In this document: positions 26,329 to 35,741 of the stretch, piece after piece
Position numbering within the stretch: position 1 is the first letter of the stretch
Layout of the letters: the number at the start of each line of letters is the position of its first letter
From: Stygiobacter sp.
Lineage (GTDB): Bacteria; Pseudomonadota; Alphaproteobacteria; Rhodospirillales; Magnetospirillaceae
Assembly (NCBI GenBank): GCA_006218045.1
Contig: VBWB01000013.1
Span: 23,778-87,777, forward strand
Length of the DNA stretch: 64,000 nt
Direction: 5' to 3'
Translations under genes and position numbers: made by a program
Notes under the pieces: generated by a model
What the model saw: only the letters and a program-made list of their open reading frames with translations
What the model was told of the DNA's origin: nothing
Database searches by the model: none

Positions 26329-27600
26329 GTGGTCGCCGCCAAGGCCGGATCAAGGGTGCTGACGGCTCATCAGCCGGTGTTGGTGGAAGTGGCGAAGGGC
26401 GATCCGCGTCCGCGCGGGGCGGTCCTGGCCGCTTTGCTGCCCGGCTGCCCCGGCCCGGTGGTGGTGGATCTGGAACTGTCCGCCGACGATGCCGCCCAAC
26501 TGGCCTATGGCTTGGTCTTGCGCGATTATCGTCCGCTTGGCAAATACCGCCGGCCCGCCGATGACGACCCGCTGCCCATGCCCGACCGGGTGATGGTGCT
26601 GACCGACGATCCCGTCGCGGCACAGGCTTTGTTCGACCGCCTGCTGCCGGTGGCGGCGGGGGTGCATCTGGCCCGCGATCTGGTGGCCGAGCCGGGCAAC
26701 CACCTGGGGCCGGCGGAACTGGCCGCCCAGGCCCGGGCGCTGGAAAGCCTGGGGGTCGGCGTTGAACTGCTCGACCCCGCTGGTCATGGCCTCACCCTGC
26801 TGGCGGCGGTGGGGCAGGGCAGTACGCGGCCCCCTGTTCTGGCGGTACTGCGTTGGCAGGGCGGCGCGGCGGCGGAAAAGCCGCTGGTGCTGGTGGGTAA
26901 GGGACTGACTTTCGACAGCGGTGGTCTCTCCCTCAAACCCGCCGAGCATATGGAAGAAATGAAGGGCGACATGGGCGGTGCGGCGGCGGTGCTGGGGGCC
27001 ATGCGGGCCATCGCCGGCAGGAAAGCCAAAGCCAACGTGGTCGGCGTGCTGGCCATCGCCGAGAACATGCCCGGCGGCGGCGCCTTGCGCCCCGGCGACG
27101 TCATCCGCTCCTACCAGGGGCTGACGGTGGAGGTGGTGGATACCGATGCTGAGGGTCGGCTGGTGCTGGCCGATGCCCTGGCCTGGGCCTGCGACCATCT
27201 GCGCCCGGCGGTGCTGGTCGATGCCGCCACCCTGACCGGGGCGGTGGTGCGGGTGCTGGGCCGTCATCATGCCGGACTTTACGCCAACCGCGATACCTTG
27301 GCGGCACGACTGCTGAAACTGGGGCGCGCGCAGGCGGAACCGCTGTGGCGGTTGCCGTTATCGGCGCGCTGCGACGATGATTTCCGCTCGGACGTGGCCG
27401 ATTGGAAGAATTGCGGCTGGGGACCCGTGCCCGACAACGACGATGCCGCCCGCTTCCTGCAACACTTCGTCGACCCCAAGGTGCCGTGGGCGCATCTGGA
27501 TATCGCCGGCACCTCGGAAGCCGACGAACACCAGCTTTATGGCCCCAAGGGCGCCACCGGCTTCGGCGTGCGCTTGTTCGATGCCCTGGCCGGGGGCTAA
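26329..27600 (+). CDS. Second M17 leucyl aminopeptidase family protein
   Basis: A 423-residue M17 paralogue directly after pepA. The active-site set is complete: VGKGLTFDSGG, SLKPAEHMEEMKGDMGGA and DTDAEGRLVLADAL, with Asp replacing the usual Asn of NTDAEGR. The N-terminal domain is short. The start is uncertain. GTG 26329 has no good ribosome site, and the frame stays open and protein-like back to an ATT at 26290 overlapping the pepA stop. Translation coupled to pepA is therefore possible. Confidence 0.88.
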   Translation: MVAAKAGSRVLTAHQPVLVEVAKGDPRPRGAVLAALLPGCPGPVVVDLELSADDAAQLAYGLVLRDYRPLGKYRRPADDDPLPMPDRVMVLTDDPVAAQALFDRLLPVAAGVHLARDLVAEPGNHLGPAELAAQARALESLGVGVELLDPAGHGLTLLAAVGQGSTRPPVLAVLRWQGGAAAEKPLVLVGKGLTFDSGGLSLKPAEHMEEMKGDMGGAAAVLGAMRAIAGRKAKANVVGVLAIAENMPGGGALRPGDVIRSYQGLTVEVVDTDAEGRLVLADALAWACDHLRPAVLVDAATLTGAVVRVLGRHHAGLYANRDTLAARLLKLGRAQAEPLWRLPLSARCDDDFRSDVADWKNCGWGPVPDNDDAARFLQHFVDPKVPWAHLDIAGTSEADEHQLYGPKGATGFGVRLFDALAGG

Positions 27601-27609
27601 AGTGCGGCC

Positions 27610-28065
27610 ATGACCCAGATCGGTTTCTATCACCTCACGCGCCTGCCCTTGGATCAGGCCTTGCCCAAACTGCTGGAAAAGGCGGTGCAGGCCGGCTTGC
27701 GGGTGGTGGTGATGGCCGGCTCAAGCGAACGGGTGGAGCACCTGAACGCCATCTTGTGGACGTTCTCCGAGGAATCCTGGCTGCCCCACGGTTCCGCCCG
27801 CGACGGTGAGCCGACCTTGCAACCCATCTGGCTGACCGATCAGGACGAAAACCCCAACAGCGCCACCGTGCTGGTGCTGTGCGATGGCGCCCGCCCGGCC
27901 CGCCTGGACGGCTGGGACCGCTGCCTGGATCTGTTCGACGGTAACGACGAAAATGCGGTGCTAGCCGCGCGCGAACGGTGGAAGACCTGGAAGGCCGAAG
28001 GGCACCAATTGGTCTATTATCAACAAAATCAAAACGGTGGTTGGGAAGAAAAATCAAGGACTTAG
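27610..28065 (+). CDS. holC: DNA polymerase III chi subunit
   Basis: Chi links the clamp loader to SSB at the replication fork. The 151-residue product has the family start (IGFYHLTRLPLDQALPKLLEKA), then VVVMAGSSERVEHLNAILWTFSEESWLPHG and the conserved PIWLTDQDENPNSATVLVLCDG. It follows the M17 gene by 9 bp. Length is typical for alphaproteobacteria. Confidence 0.94.
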   Translation: MTQIGFYHLTRLPLDQALPKLLEKAVQAGLRVVVMAGSSERVEHLNAILWTFSEESWLPHGSARDGEPTLQPIWLTDQDENPNSATVLVLCDGARPARLDGWDRCLDLFDGNDENAVLAARERWKTWKAEGHQLVYYQQNQNGGWEEKSRT

Positions 28066-28113
28066 TGCTGATTTCGATCTGATCGGGTCAGGCTGAAATC
28101 CGCACCAAGCCCG

Positions 28114-28551
28114 CTAGCGCAAACGCTTGCGCATCAGGATTTCGTCCTCGCCGACGCTGATCAGGTCGTTCAACTCGGCTTTCTCGACGAAGCCGTTGCG
28201 GCCATAGAAATCTCGTCCCCGGGTGTTGAAGGCCGAGACGCAGACCCACAGATTGCCGCCATTCTGCCCTGCCGCCCAGGCCAAGAGCGCGCTGCCGATA
28301 CCTTGGCCCTGGTGGTCGGGGACCACCGCCAGCAATTCCACATAGGGGCCGCGCAGCCAGGGCGAGCGCAGGCACAGCACGCCTACGGGGCGGCCTTCCT
28401 CTTCATAGACCACGCGCAACAGATTGGCGTCGTCGCGGCTCAGATAACCGGCCAGCCCATCATCGGAAAAACCCAAGCGGCGCCACGGGTCCATATGGGC
28501 CAAGGCCTCGGCCAGGGCCGGGGCTTCCTGGGGGCGCAACGGGCGGATCAT
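28114..28551 (-). CDS. GNAT-family N-acetyltransferase
   Basis: A 145-residue acetyltransferase. The acetyl-CoA binding motif is VVPDHQGQGIGSALL (about 75-89), followed by a FYGRNGFVEKAEL C-terminal segment as in RimI-like enzymes. Its ATG overlaps the stop of the deacetylase gene (ATGA at 28548-28551), making it last in a GST-deacetylase-GNAT operon. The acceptor is unknown. Confidence 0.9.
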   Translation of the reverse strand: MIRPLRPQEAPALAEALAHMDPWRRLGFSDDGLAGYLSRDDANLLRVVYEEEGRPVGVLCLRSPWLRGPYVELLAVVPDHQGQGIGSALLAWAAGQNGGNLWVCVSAFNTRGRDFYGRNGFVEKAELNDLISVGEDEILMRKRLR

Positions 28552-29222
28552 TTCAACACCTCATCCAGACGCACGAATTGAACATTGCGGGCCTTCAGCC
28601 CCTTGATGATGGCCGGCAGGGCAGTGGCGGTGGCCGGGGCGCGTTCATTGATATGGAAGATCAGAATATCGCCCGCCCGCGCTTTTGCCAGTACCCAGTT
28701 TTTCAGGGCCTCCGGCTTCAGCCCCGGTGTCGGATCACCCGAGGCGAAGCTCCAATGCACCACCTTGTGGCCGGTGGCCTCGACCGTGGCCAAGCTGGCC
28801 GCGTCATAATTGCCGGCGGGAAAGCGGAAGAAACGCGGTTGCCGCCCGGTGATGCCGGCGATCACCGCATCGGTGTCGGTCACCTGGGCGCGAACCTGAT
28901 CGGGGCTCAGGCGCTCCATGTGTTGGGGGTGGTCGAAGGAATGGTTTTCCACCGCGACCAGGGGGGATCGGGCCAGTTCGGTCAATTGCGCCTGATTGCG
29001 TCGGGCGAACAGGCCGGTGGCGAAAATGGTATAGGGCAGCTTCTCGGCGGCCAGATAATCCAGGATGGCCTGATCGAAAAAGGCCGGCTTGTTGCGGGCC
29101 TCGCAGGCGTCGAAGGTCAGGGCGATGCGGGTTTCCCCCGCCGGCAGATGCTCGATCACCTCGGCCGGTGCGGGCGAAGCGGTCAGCAAAAACACGCAGG
29201 CAAGCAGCGCCCTGCCCATCAT
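28548..29222 (-). CDS. Secreted polysaccharide deacetylase (NodB domain)
   Basis: The start is ATG 29222 or the adjacent ATG 29219, giving about 224 residues with a signal peptide ending in SPAPA. The NodB domain shows LTFDACE (catalytic Asp), HSFDH (the His-x3-His metal pair) and FRFPAGNYD. The expected reaction is N- or O-deacetylation of an extracytoplasmic glycan. It begins 2-5 bp after the GST stop and overlaps the GNAT gene, so all three should be cotranscribed. Confidence 0.92.
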   Translation of the reverse strand: MMGRALLACVFLLTASPAPAEVIEHLPAGETRIALTFDACEARNKPAFFDQAILDYLAAEKLPYTIFATGLFARRNQAQLTELARSPLVAVENHSFDHPQHMERLSPDQVRAQVTDTDAVIAGITGRQPRFFRFPAGNYDAASLATVEATGHKVVHWSFASGDPTPGLKPEALKNWVLAKARAGDILIFHINERAPATATALPAIIKGLKARNVQFVRLDEVLK

Positions 29223-29224
29223 GA

Positions 29225-29896
29225 TCAGAAATCCAGATCGGCGTAATGTTTGGGCGGCGGCACACCGGGCACATGATCGGCCAGCAGCAGCCGGAAACTG
29301 GGGCGCGACTTGACCATGGCGTACCATTCCTTGGCGCCGGGATGGCGGTCCCAGGGCACATCGCCGATATAATCGATGCAGGAAATCTGGGCGGCGGCGG
29401 CGGCATCGGCCAGGGTGAAATAGCCCCCGGCCAGCCAGGTGCGCCGCTCCGTCAGCCAGGCGATGTATTCCAAATGCTGATGGATATGGGCGAAACCGGC
29501 GCGGATGGCCCGCGAATCCGGTGCCCCCTTGACCGTGGTCAGCCGCTTGGTGACCTTTTCGTCCACCAGATTGCGGGTGACCTCGTCGTGGAACTTGCGG
29601 TCGAACCAGCCGACCAGCCGGCGCACCTCGGCCCGCGCCTCCGGCTCCGCCGGCAACAAGGGCGAGTCGCGGTGGGTTTCGTCCAGATATTCGCAGATGG
29701 CGGTGGCGTCGCCGAAGATGGTGCCGTTCTGTTCGACCAACACCGGCAGGTCGCCGCCGGGGCTGAGCTCAAGGAACTCGTCGCGACGTTCCCACGCCTT
29801 CTCGATCCGCTCATCGAATTCCAGCTTCTTTTCGGCCAGAACGATGCGGACCTTCCGTGAAAACGGGCATAGGGGGTAATGGTAGAGCGTCCTCAT
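29225..29896 (-). CDS. Glutathione S-transferase family protein
   Basis: A 223-residue two-domain GST. The thioredoxin-like N-terminus has LYHYPLCPFSRKVRIVLAEK with a CPFS active-site-like motif, then the glutathione-binding DLPVLVEQNGTIFGDATAICEYLDE. The C-terminal half is all-helical. It is first in the operon with the deacetylase and GNAT genes. The substrate is unknown; a bacterial stress or redox role is usual for the family. Confidence 0.92.
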   Translation of the reverse strand: MRTLYHYPLCPFSRKVRIVLAEKKLEFDERIEKAWERRDEFLELSPGGDLPVLVEQNGTIFGDATAICEYLDETHRDSPLLPAEPEARAEVRRLVGWFDRKFHDEVTRNLVDEKVTKRLTTVKGAPDSRAIRAGFAHIHQHLEYIAWLTERRTWLAGGYFTLADAAAAAQISCIDYIGDVPWDRHPGAKEWYAMVKSRPSFRLLLADHVPGVPPPKHYADLDF

Positions 29897-29967
29897 GGGC
29901 CTTTTCTACCGCGTTTTGCGGTGCAAGAACAGAGGGCTGCGCACAGGAGGGGCGAACAAGGGCGGCC

Positions 29968-30432
29968 TCAGGCGGCGCGGCTGGTCGGCGATTCGGTCAG
30001 CAGGGCATAGAGCGCCTCGGGGCTGTCGGTGCCGCGCAGCTTTTCGCACACGCCCTTGTCGCGCAACAGCCGCGACACCCGGGCCAAGGCCTTGAGATGA
30101 TCGGCACCGGCGGATTCGGGGGCGAGCAGCAGGAAAATCAGATCGACCGGATGTTCGTCGATGGATTCAAAATTGATGGGGCGCTCGAGGCGGGCGAACA
30201 GACCGTGGAGACGGTCCAAGGTGGGCAGCTTGCCGTGGGGAATGGCAATGCCGTTGCCGACGCCGGTGGTGCCCAGACGCTCGCGTTCCAGCAGCACGTC
30301 GAAGACGGCGCGCTCATGCAAGCCGGTCAGGTCCGCCGCCTTCTTGGCCAAATCCTGCAAGGCCTGCTTCTTTGAAGTGGCGCGCAGATTGGGGATGACG
30401 GCAGCCGGAGTAATCAGGTCGGCGATGTCCAT
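29968..30432 (-). CDS. ptsN: PTS IIA-like nitrogen-regulatory protein PtsN
   Basis: EIIA-Ntr is the terminal phospho-acceptor of the nitrogen PTS. ATG 30432 gives 154 residues beginning MDIADLITPAAV. The phosphorylated histidine lies in GIAIPHGKLP (near residue 70), and the domain ends with ESPTSRAA. It lies downstream of rpoN, as is usual, but the expected hpf gene between them is absent and a palindromic repeat is found there instead. Confidence 0.94.
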   Translation of the reverse strand: MDIADLITPAAVIPNLRATSKKQALQDLAKKAADLTGLHERAVFDVLLERERLGTTGVGNGIAIPHGKLPTLDRLHGLFARLERPINFESIDEHPVDLIFLLLAPESAGADHLKALARVSRLLRDKGVCEKLRGTDSPEALYALLTESPTSRAA

Positions 30433-30662
30433 GAAGTATCTAACCCTATGGTTTAAGAGCAGATCCCCGAGGGAAGGCCACGCCTTCCGTATCGAACCAG
30501 CGCGGATCGCCATCCGCTGTTATTGGCCTCTTGTGGTCGCGGCATCGTTGGCCGTCGACCAGTTCAGGGAAGCGCCGGACCTTAATTCCGCTACACTTCC
30601 AAGTCAAGCTTTCTAGGTGCTTACAGGGCAATCGGGGGAAGGAGGAGGCTCTCCTCATCTCT

Positions 30663-30747
30663 CGTCACTCCCGCGAAGGCGGGAGTCCAGGAGGTGCACC
30701 AGCATCATCCCCGTGACTCCTGGATACCCGCCTTCGCGGGTATGACG
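30663..30747. repeat. Nested palindromic intergenic repeat (REP-like)
   Basis: Two 30-bp arms (30663-30692 and 30718-30747), nearly inverted copies, each hold a CCCGC-GAAG-GCGGG hairpin. The whole can form a long hairpin or cruciform. The arm resembles the dispersed 'TCCCGCGAAGGCGGGA' family common in alphaproteobacterial intergenic DNA. It lies just after rpoN, and a T-run precedes it on the minus strand. The rest of the 337-bp gap 30433-30769 shows no gene. Confidence 0.8.
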
Positions 30748-30769
30748 ACGTAAAAAAAGCAAACGCCCC

Positions 30770-32263
30770 TTACCCGCCCAACGCCTTTTCCCGCCGCCGC
30801 TGGACCGAGGAGGGGATGTTCATGCCCTCCCGGTATTTTGCCACCGTGCGCCGGGCGATGTCGATGCCTTCGCGCTTCAGGATCTCGACGATGCTGTCGT
30901 CGGACAGCACCGCCTTGCCCTCGGCCTCGATCAGCGCCTTGATGCGGTGGCGCACCGATTCGGCCGAATGGGCGTCGCCGCCGTCATTGGAGCCGATGGC
31001 CTGGGTGAAGAAGTACTTGAGTTCGTAGATGCCCCTGGGCGTCGAGATGTACTTGTTGGAGGTCACCCGGCTGACCGTGCTTTCGTGCATGCCGATGGCC
31101 CCGGCGATGTCGCGCAGCACCAGGGGCCGCAGGTGCTGGACGCCCAGGCGGAAGAAGGCGTCCTGCTGGCGCACCAGCTCCGCCGCCACCTTCAAGATGG
31201 TGGTGGCGCGCTGGTGCAGGGACTTGACCAGCCAGTTGGCCGATTGGAAGCGCTCCGTCAGATAGGATTTGTCGTCGCGTTTGCGGGTCTGGTCGGCCAC
31301 CTGGGTGTAATAGCGGGTATTGACCAGCACGCGCGGCAGGGTGTCGGAATTCAGCTCCACCGCCCAGGCCCCGTCGGGGGTGCGGCGCATCAGCACGTCA
31401 GGCGTGACCGGCTGTGCCACCACGTGATCGAATCTGAGCGCCGGCTTGGGGTCCAGCGCCTTGATCTCGCCGATCATCTCGGTCAGATCCTCGGCATCGA
31501 TGGCGCACACCTTCATCAGCCCGACCAGATCGCGCCGGGCCAGCATCTCCAGATTGTTCAACAGCGCCTGCATGGCCGGGTCCAGGCGGTTGCGCTCGGC
31601 CAGTTGCAGGGCCAGGCATTCCTTGAGCGAGCGGGCGAAGGCGCCGATGGGGTCGAAACGCTGGACCTTGACCAGCACCGCCTCCACATCAGCGACGGAG
31701 CAGCCCAGCTTTTCCGCCAGTTCGTCCAAGCCGCCGATCAGATAGCCCGATTCGTCCAGCATCTCGATCAGATGCAGGCCGATCAGCTTTTCCCTTGGGT
31801 CGATGATGTCCATGTTCAACTGGGCGATCAGGTGGTCACGCAGCGAAATCTCACCGGCCACCGTCTGTTCCAGATTGTTCTCGCCATCGTCGAAACCGTG
31901 ATGGCCGCCCGATTGCCCCCATTGGCCAAAGGCCTCGCCGCCGCCGATGCCGTCGGCGGCGCTGTCGTTGTTGTAGAGGTTGTCGTAATCCACATCCATG
32001 CCGTCTTCGGCGGAAGACTGGGTCATGCCGTCCAGCATGGGCGGTTCTTCCACCTGAGCTTGGATTTCCGGTTCGGGCGCGGGTTCGGGTTCGCCCCGCT
32101 CGGCATCCTCGCGCTCGAGCAGCGGATTGCGCTCCAATTCCTGCTCGATGAAGGCGGTCAGTTCCATGTTGGACAATTGCAGCAGCTTGATGGCCTGCTG
32201 CAATTGCGGCGTCATCACCAGCGACTGGCTTTGACGAAGATCGAGGCGGGGGGTCAGGGCCAT
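30770..32263 (-). CDS. rpoN: RNA polymerase sigma-54 factor
   Basis: The 497-residue sigma factor has a glutamine-rich activator-interacting region I (RLDLRQSQSLVMTPQLQQAIKLLQLSN), an acidic region II with Pro-Glu and Asp-rich stretches at about 50-130, the core-binding domain and the HTH. The C-terminal RpoN box, ARRTVAKYREG, recognises the -24 element. It lies downstream of lptB, as in many alphaproteobacteria. Confidence 0.97.
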   Translation of the reverse strand: MALTPRLDLRQSQSLVMTPQLQQAIKLLQLSNMELTAFIEQELERNPLLEREDAERGEPEPAPEPEIQAQVEEPPMLDGMTQSSAEDGMDVDYDNLYNNDSAADGIGGGEAFGQWGQSGGHHGFDDGENNLEQTVAGEISLRDHLIAQLNMDIIDPREKLIGLHLIEMLDESGYLIGGLDELAEKLGCSVADVEAVLVKVQRFDPIGAFARSLKECLALQLAERNRLDPAMQALLNNLEMLARRDLVGLMKVCAIDAEDLTEMIGEIKALDPKPALRFDHVVAQPVTPDVLMRRTPDGAWAVELNSDTLPRVLVNTRYYTQVADQTRKRDDKSYLTERFQSANWLVKSLHQRATTILKVAAELVRQQDAFFRLGVQHLRPLVLRDIAGAIGMHESTVSRVTSNKYISTPRGIYELKYFFTQAIGSNDGGDAHSAESVRHRIKALIEAEGKAVLSDDSIVEILKREGIDIARRTVAKYREGMNIPSSVQRRREKALGG

Positions 32264-32275
32264 GGAATCAGGTCA

Positions 32276-33091
32276 TCACAGGCTGAACCGCTCGCCCAGA
32301 TAGACGCGGCGGACGCCTTCATGGGCAACGATTTCCGACGGTCGTCCCTCCATCAGCACCCCCCCGTCATGCAGGATATAGGCGCGGTCGATGATATCCA
32401 GGGTCTCGCGCACATTGTGGTCGGTGATCAGCACGCCGATGCCGCGGTCCTTCAGATGCGACACCAGATCGCGGATGTCGGACACGGCGATGGGATCGAT
32501 ACCGGCCAAGGGTTCGTCCAGCAGGATGAAATGCGGTTTCGACGCCAGGGCGCGGGCGATTTCGACGCGACGACGCTCACCACCCGACAGCGCCATGGCC
32601 GGGGCGCGGCGCAGATGCTCGATGGAAAACTCGGCCAGCAGCGAATCCAGGGTGGTCTCGCGGGTGGCGCGGTCGGGCTCGATGGCTTCCAGCACCGCCA
32701 TGATGTTGCCTTCCACCGAAAGCCCGCGAAAAATCGAGGCTTCCTGCGGCAGATAGCCGATGCCCAGACGGGCACGCTGATACATGGGCAGGCCGGTGAT
32801 GTCGTTGCCGTCCAGCATGATGGCGCCGACATCGGGATTGATCAGGCCGGTGATGCAATAGAAACAGGTGGTCTTGCCGGCGCCGTTGGGCCCCAGCAGC
32901 CCCACCGCCTCGCCGCGCTGGACTGAAATGGAGACATCGCGCAACACCGCGCGGCGCTTGAAGCGCTTGCCGATATTGTTGGCCACCAGCCCCGCATTGT
33001 CGGCCACCAGACGTGGCCCGGTGACAGGGGGGCCATCCATTTCAGCGGACACGGCGCTATCGCTCAGGTCGTCGGGTTCGATCCCGGTCAT
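32276..33091 (-). CDS. lptB: LPS export ABC transporter ATP-binding protein LptB
   Basis: LptB is the cytoplasmic ATPase that drives LPS extraction with LptF and LptG. The 271 residues have Walker [10 protein letters not shown], signature [15 protein letters not shown] and Walker [13 protein letters not shown], followed by an H-loop (ITDHN). About 30 extra acidic residues precede the domain, so an internal start is possible. It sits between lptA and rpoN in the usual order. Confidence 0.96.
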   Translation of the reverse strand: MTGIEPDDLSDSAVSAEMDGPPVTGPRLVADNAGLVANNIGKRFKRRAVLRDVSISVQRGEAVGLLGPNGAGKTTCFYCITGLINPDVGAIMLDGNDITGLPMYQRARLGIGYLPQEASIFRGLSVEGNIMAVLEAIEPDRATRETTLDSLLAEFSIEHLRRAPAMALSGGERRRVEIARALASKPHFILLDEPLAGIDPIAVSDIRDLVSHLKDRGIGVLITDHNVRETLDIIDRAYILHDGGVLMEGRPSEIVAHEGVRRVYLGERFSL

Positions 33092-33106
33092 TGTGGTTTT
33101 CGTCCC

Positions 33107-33964
33107 TTACCGCTTGTCGGCCGACGGACCGGCCCCCTTGAAGATGGCTCGGCGCTGATCCGGATTCTGCTTGTCGGGGGTGAAGGTGCCGCGCACCCGC
33201 GTATCCCCCTGTCCGCCCGGCGCCTGGCCGAACAGCTTGCTGATGCCGGTATTCAGATTGACGTGGGCATAGCCGCCGTTCAGTTCGTTGCCGTCGCGGA
33301 TGATCTTAACCGAACCGGCGACGGTGGCGATACCGGTTTGCAGGTTGTAGTCGGAACGGTCACCGGTCACCACTTCCTTGGGCGTGGTCAACACCACATG
33401 GCCGTAGCCGTCGGCGCGTTCCAGTTCCAGGCTGCCCTTGGCGCCTTCCTTGAAATGGGCGGTCAGGATGTCGGACTGGATCTTCTTGTCCTTCTGGATG
33501 GCCACCGCGTCGCCGCGCGCCACCGCCATGCGTTCCTTTTCCCAATATTCCAAGGTGTCCTTGGCGGTCACCTGATCGGTGGGAGTGACGATCTTGGCCG
33601 GCTGGCCACGCAGCACGAAGATGGCCTTTTCCAGATCATAGGTGGCCTTGGTGCCGGTGCCGGTCTCGGTCGGGGTGGTGATGGTGACGTTGCCGTCGGC
33701 GTCCAGACGCCAGATTTCGTTGCCGCCGGCACCGTCACGGTAATAGGCGGTCAGGCTGTCGGCGGTCACCGTCATGGTGCCGCGGGTGGCCTTGGCGTTG
33801 CCGCGGGCGATGACGCGGGTGGCGTCGGAAACCCATTCGATGCCGTCATCGGCATAGACCTGGATTTCCTCGTTGTTGCCGCGCCCCAGGTTGAAGCCTT
33901 GCGCCCAAGCCTGAACCGGCGCCAGCAGCACCGCCAGCAGAAGAACTACGCCACGCCCGATCAT
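33107..33964 (-). CDS. lptA: Lipopolysaccharide transport periplasmic protein LptA
   Basis: LptA forms the periplasmic bridge from LptC to LptD. The 285-residue product has a signal peptide (cleavage near AWA/QG) and an OstA/LptA beta-jellyroll: IEWVSDATRVIARGNAKATRGTMTVTADSL, VTAKDTLEYWEKERMAVARGDAVAIQKD and related strand repeats. It is longer than the E. coli protein (185), with a basic tail. Its ATG overlaps the lptC stop (ATGA). Confidence 0.93.
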   Translation of the reverse strand: MIGRGVVLLLAVLLAPVQAWAQGFNLGRGNNEEIQVYADDGIEWVSDATRVIARGNAKATRGTMTVTADSLTAYYRDGAGGNEIWRLDADGNVTITTPTETGTGTKATYDLEKAIFVLRGQPAKIVTPTDQVTAKDTLEYWEKERMAVARGDAVAIQKDKKIQSDILTAHFKEGAKGSLELERADGYGHVVLTTPKEVVTGDRSDYNLQTGIATVAGSVKIIRDGNELNGGYAHVNLNTGISKLFGQAPGGQGDTRVRGTFTPDKQNPDQRRAIFKGAGPSADKR

Positions 33965-34644
33965 TTCTTCTGCCCCGCCTTTTTCAAAGACATGCCCGAC
34001 TGGCCGGTGACGACGATCTTGCGGCCCTCGTCGGTGATGCGGAATCCCTTGCCGTCCAGACGCCCCTGCGGCCCCTTGCCGGTCACCGGCTCGTGTCCCT
34101 CGGCGGTGGACTCCTTGAGATTGATGCGGGCACGCTGGGTATGCAGCTCGTAGCCCTGATCATGATACAGATTGACGTCGCCTTCCAGGTCCAGCCATTG
34201 CTCGTGCTGGTAATAGGTGCCCAGACGCGCCTCGATATAGACGCCGGCGCCGCTTTGGGTGACGAAATCGGCCTTGGGATTGTCCAGCACCACGACGCCG
34301 TTCTTGGGGTCTTCCTCGGTGCCCTTGTCGGCGGTGACGGCGAAGGGGTTGTTGCGTTTGTCGATGCCCTGATAGCGGGCATTGACCATGGACAGGTTTT
34401 CCACCGCATCCGGCTTCAGAGTGGCGAAACCGACCTGGAAGCGCTCATCGCTGCGCAATTGCGGCCACAGGCCCAGCAGCACCAGCAACACCAGGGCGGT
34501 GGCTGGCAGCGCCACCCGCAAGATGCCGACCCGGCGCGAATGGGCCTTGTGCGCCACCGGCTTGACCGGATGCGGATGGGGCCGCTTGTGCGGGGATGGT
34601 TTGGGCCGCAGATCGCTGTCGGCGCGCAGGTCCATGGCCGTCAT
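33961..34644 (-). CDS. lptC: LPS export system protein LptC
   Basis: A 227-residue bitopic protein. A basic, histidine/proline-rich cytoplasmic start is followed by one membrane helix (LPATALVLLVLLGLWPQL, about 45-62) and a periplasmic LptC jellyroll (VNARYQGIDKRNNPFAVTADKG, then YHDQGYELHTQRARINLKESTAEG). It docks LptA onto the LptBFG complex. ATG 34644 lies 7 bp after the kdsD stop; ATG 34635 is an alternative. Confidence 0.92.
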   Translation of the reverse strand: MTAMDLRADSDLRPKPSPHKRPHPHPVKPVAHKAHSRRVGILRVALPATALVLLVLLGLWPQLRSDERFQVGFATLKPDAVENLSMVNARYQGIDKRNNPFAVTADKGTEEDPKNGVVVLDNPKADFVTQSGAGVYIEARLGTYYQHEQWLDLEGDVNLYHDQGYELHTQRARINLKESTAEGHEPVTGKGPQGRLDGKGFRITDEGRKIVVTGQSGMSLKKAGQKK

Positions 34645-34651
34645 CCCGCCT

Positions 34652-35635
34652 TCACACCACCCCGGCCCGCAACAGGTCGTGGACATGCAGGACGCCTAAG
34701 GGGCGCCCGTCTTCGACCACGAACAGGCTGGTGATTGATTTCTCGTTCATCACCCGCAGCGCCTCGGCCGCCAGCAGGCTGGGCAGAACCGTCTTGGGGT
34801 TGCGGGTCATCACCTCGATGGCCGGCTGGCTCATCAGATCGGCGCGCAGATGACGGCGCAAATCGCCATCGGTGATGATGCCGGCCAGCAACCCGTCGTC
34901 GCCGACCACGCCGACGCAGCCCAGGCTTTTGGCGGTCATTTCCAGGATCACCTCGGTCATCCCCGCCTGCGGCGACACCAGCGGCAGGCCGTGGCCGCCA
35001 TGCATGATGTCGGCCACCTTCAACAGCCGCCGCCCCAATTGGCCGCCGGGATGGAAGACGCGGAAATCGGCGGCGGAAAAGCCGCGCCGGTCCAGCAAGG
35101 CCACGGCCAGGGCATCGCCCAGGGCCAGCATCATGGTGGTCGAGGTGGTCGGTGCCAGACCGATGGAACAGGCCTCGGGCATGGGCGGCAGCACCAGGGC
35201 GACGTCGGATTCCACCGCCAGGGTGCTGGCGGGGCGCGAGGTGATGCCGATCAGCGGAATCTCGAACCGGCGGGTGAAGGCGATGATGTCGGACAATTCC
35301 GGTGTCTCGCCCGAATTGGACAGGGCGATCACCGCATCGGTGGTGGTGATCATGCCCAGATCGCCGTGGCTGGCCTCGGCCGGATGGACGAAAAACGACG
35401 GCGTGCCGGTGGAGGCCAAGGTGGCGGCGATCTTGCACCCCACATGGCCCGACTTGCCCATGCCCGACACCACCACCCGACCGGCGACGCCGGCCAGGGT
35501 GTCGCAAGCGGCGACGAAGGCGTCACCCAGCGAGTCCGACAAGGCGGTCAGCGCCGCCGACTCGGTGGCAAGGACACGGCGAGCCGAAGCAAGATCGGTG
35601 GAAGCGGTGGAACCGTCGTGGACGGCAGTGTTCAT
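34652..35635 (-). CDS. kdsD: D-arabinose 5-phosphate isomerase (KdsD/KpsF)
   Basis: The enzyme converts ribulose 5-phosphate to arabinose 5-phosphate, the first step toward Kdo of the LPS core. ATG 35635 gives 327 residues: a SIS domain at about 25-170 (VVVSGMGKSGHVG, SNSGET, GLAPTTSTTMML) and two CBS domains to the C-terminus. Position upstream of lptC-lptA-lptB links Kdo synthesis to LPS export. Confidence 0.95.
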   Translation of the reverse strand: MNTAVHDGSTASTDLASARRVLATESAALTALSDSLGDAFVAACDTLAGVAGRVVVSGMGKSGHVGCKIAATLASTGTPSFFVHPAEASHGDLGMITTTDAVIALSNSGETPELSDIIAFTRRFEIPLIGITSRPASTLAVESDVALVLPPMPEACSIGLAPTTSTTMMLALGDALAVALLDRRGFSAADFRVFHPGGQLGRRLLKVADIMHGGHGLPLVSPQAGMTEVILEMTAKSLGCVGVVGDDGLLAGIITDGDLRRHLRADLMSQPAIEVMTRNPKTVLPSLLAAEALRVMNEKSITSLFVVEDGRPLGVLHVHDLLRAGVV

Positions 35636-35741
35636 GGCTTGGCCCTGGCACAGACTTGCAATCCCCGCGCCAAACATGACCGGGGTGCTTAACTATACGA
35701 ATCGGACGGGCAAGCGGAAGGCAAAAGAACGGTTGACGTCA

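Noticed and set aside
30663..30747. CRISPR-like repeat
   Set aside because: Only two inverted arms exist, with no direct repeats or spacers. No CRISPR array was seen anywhere in the window.
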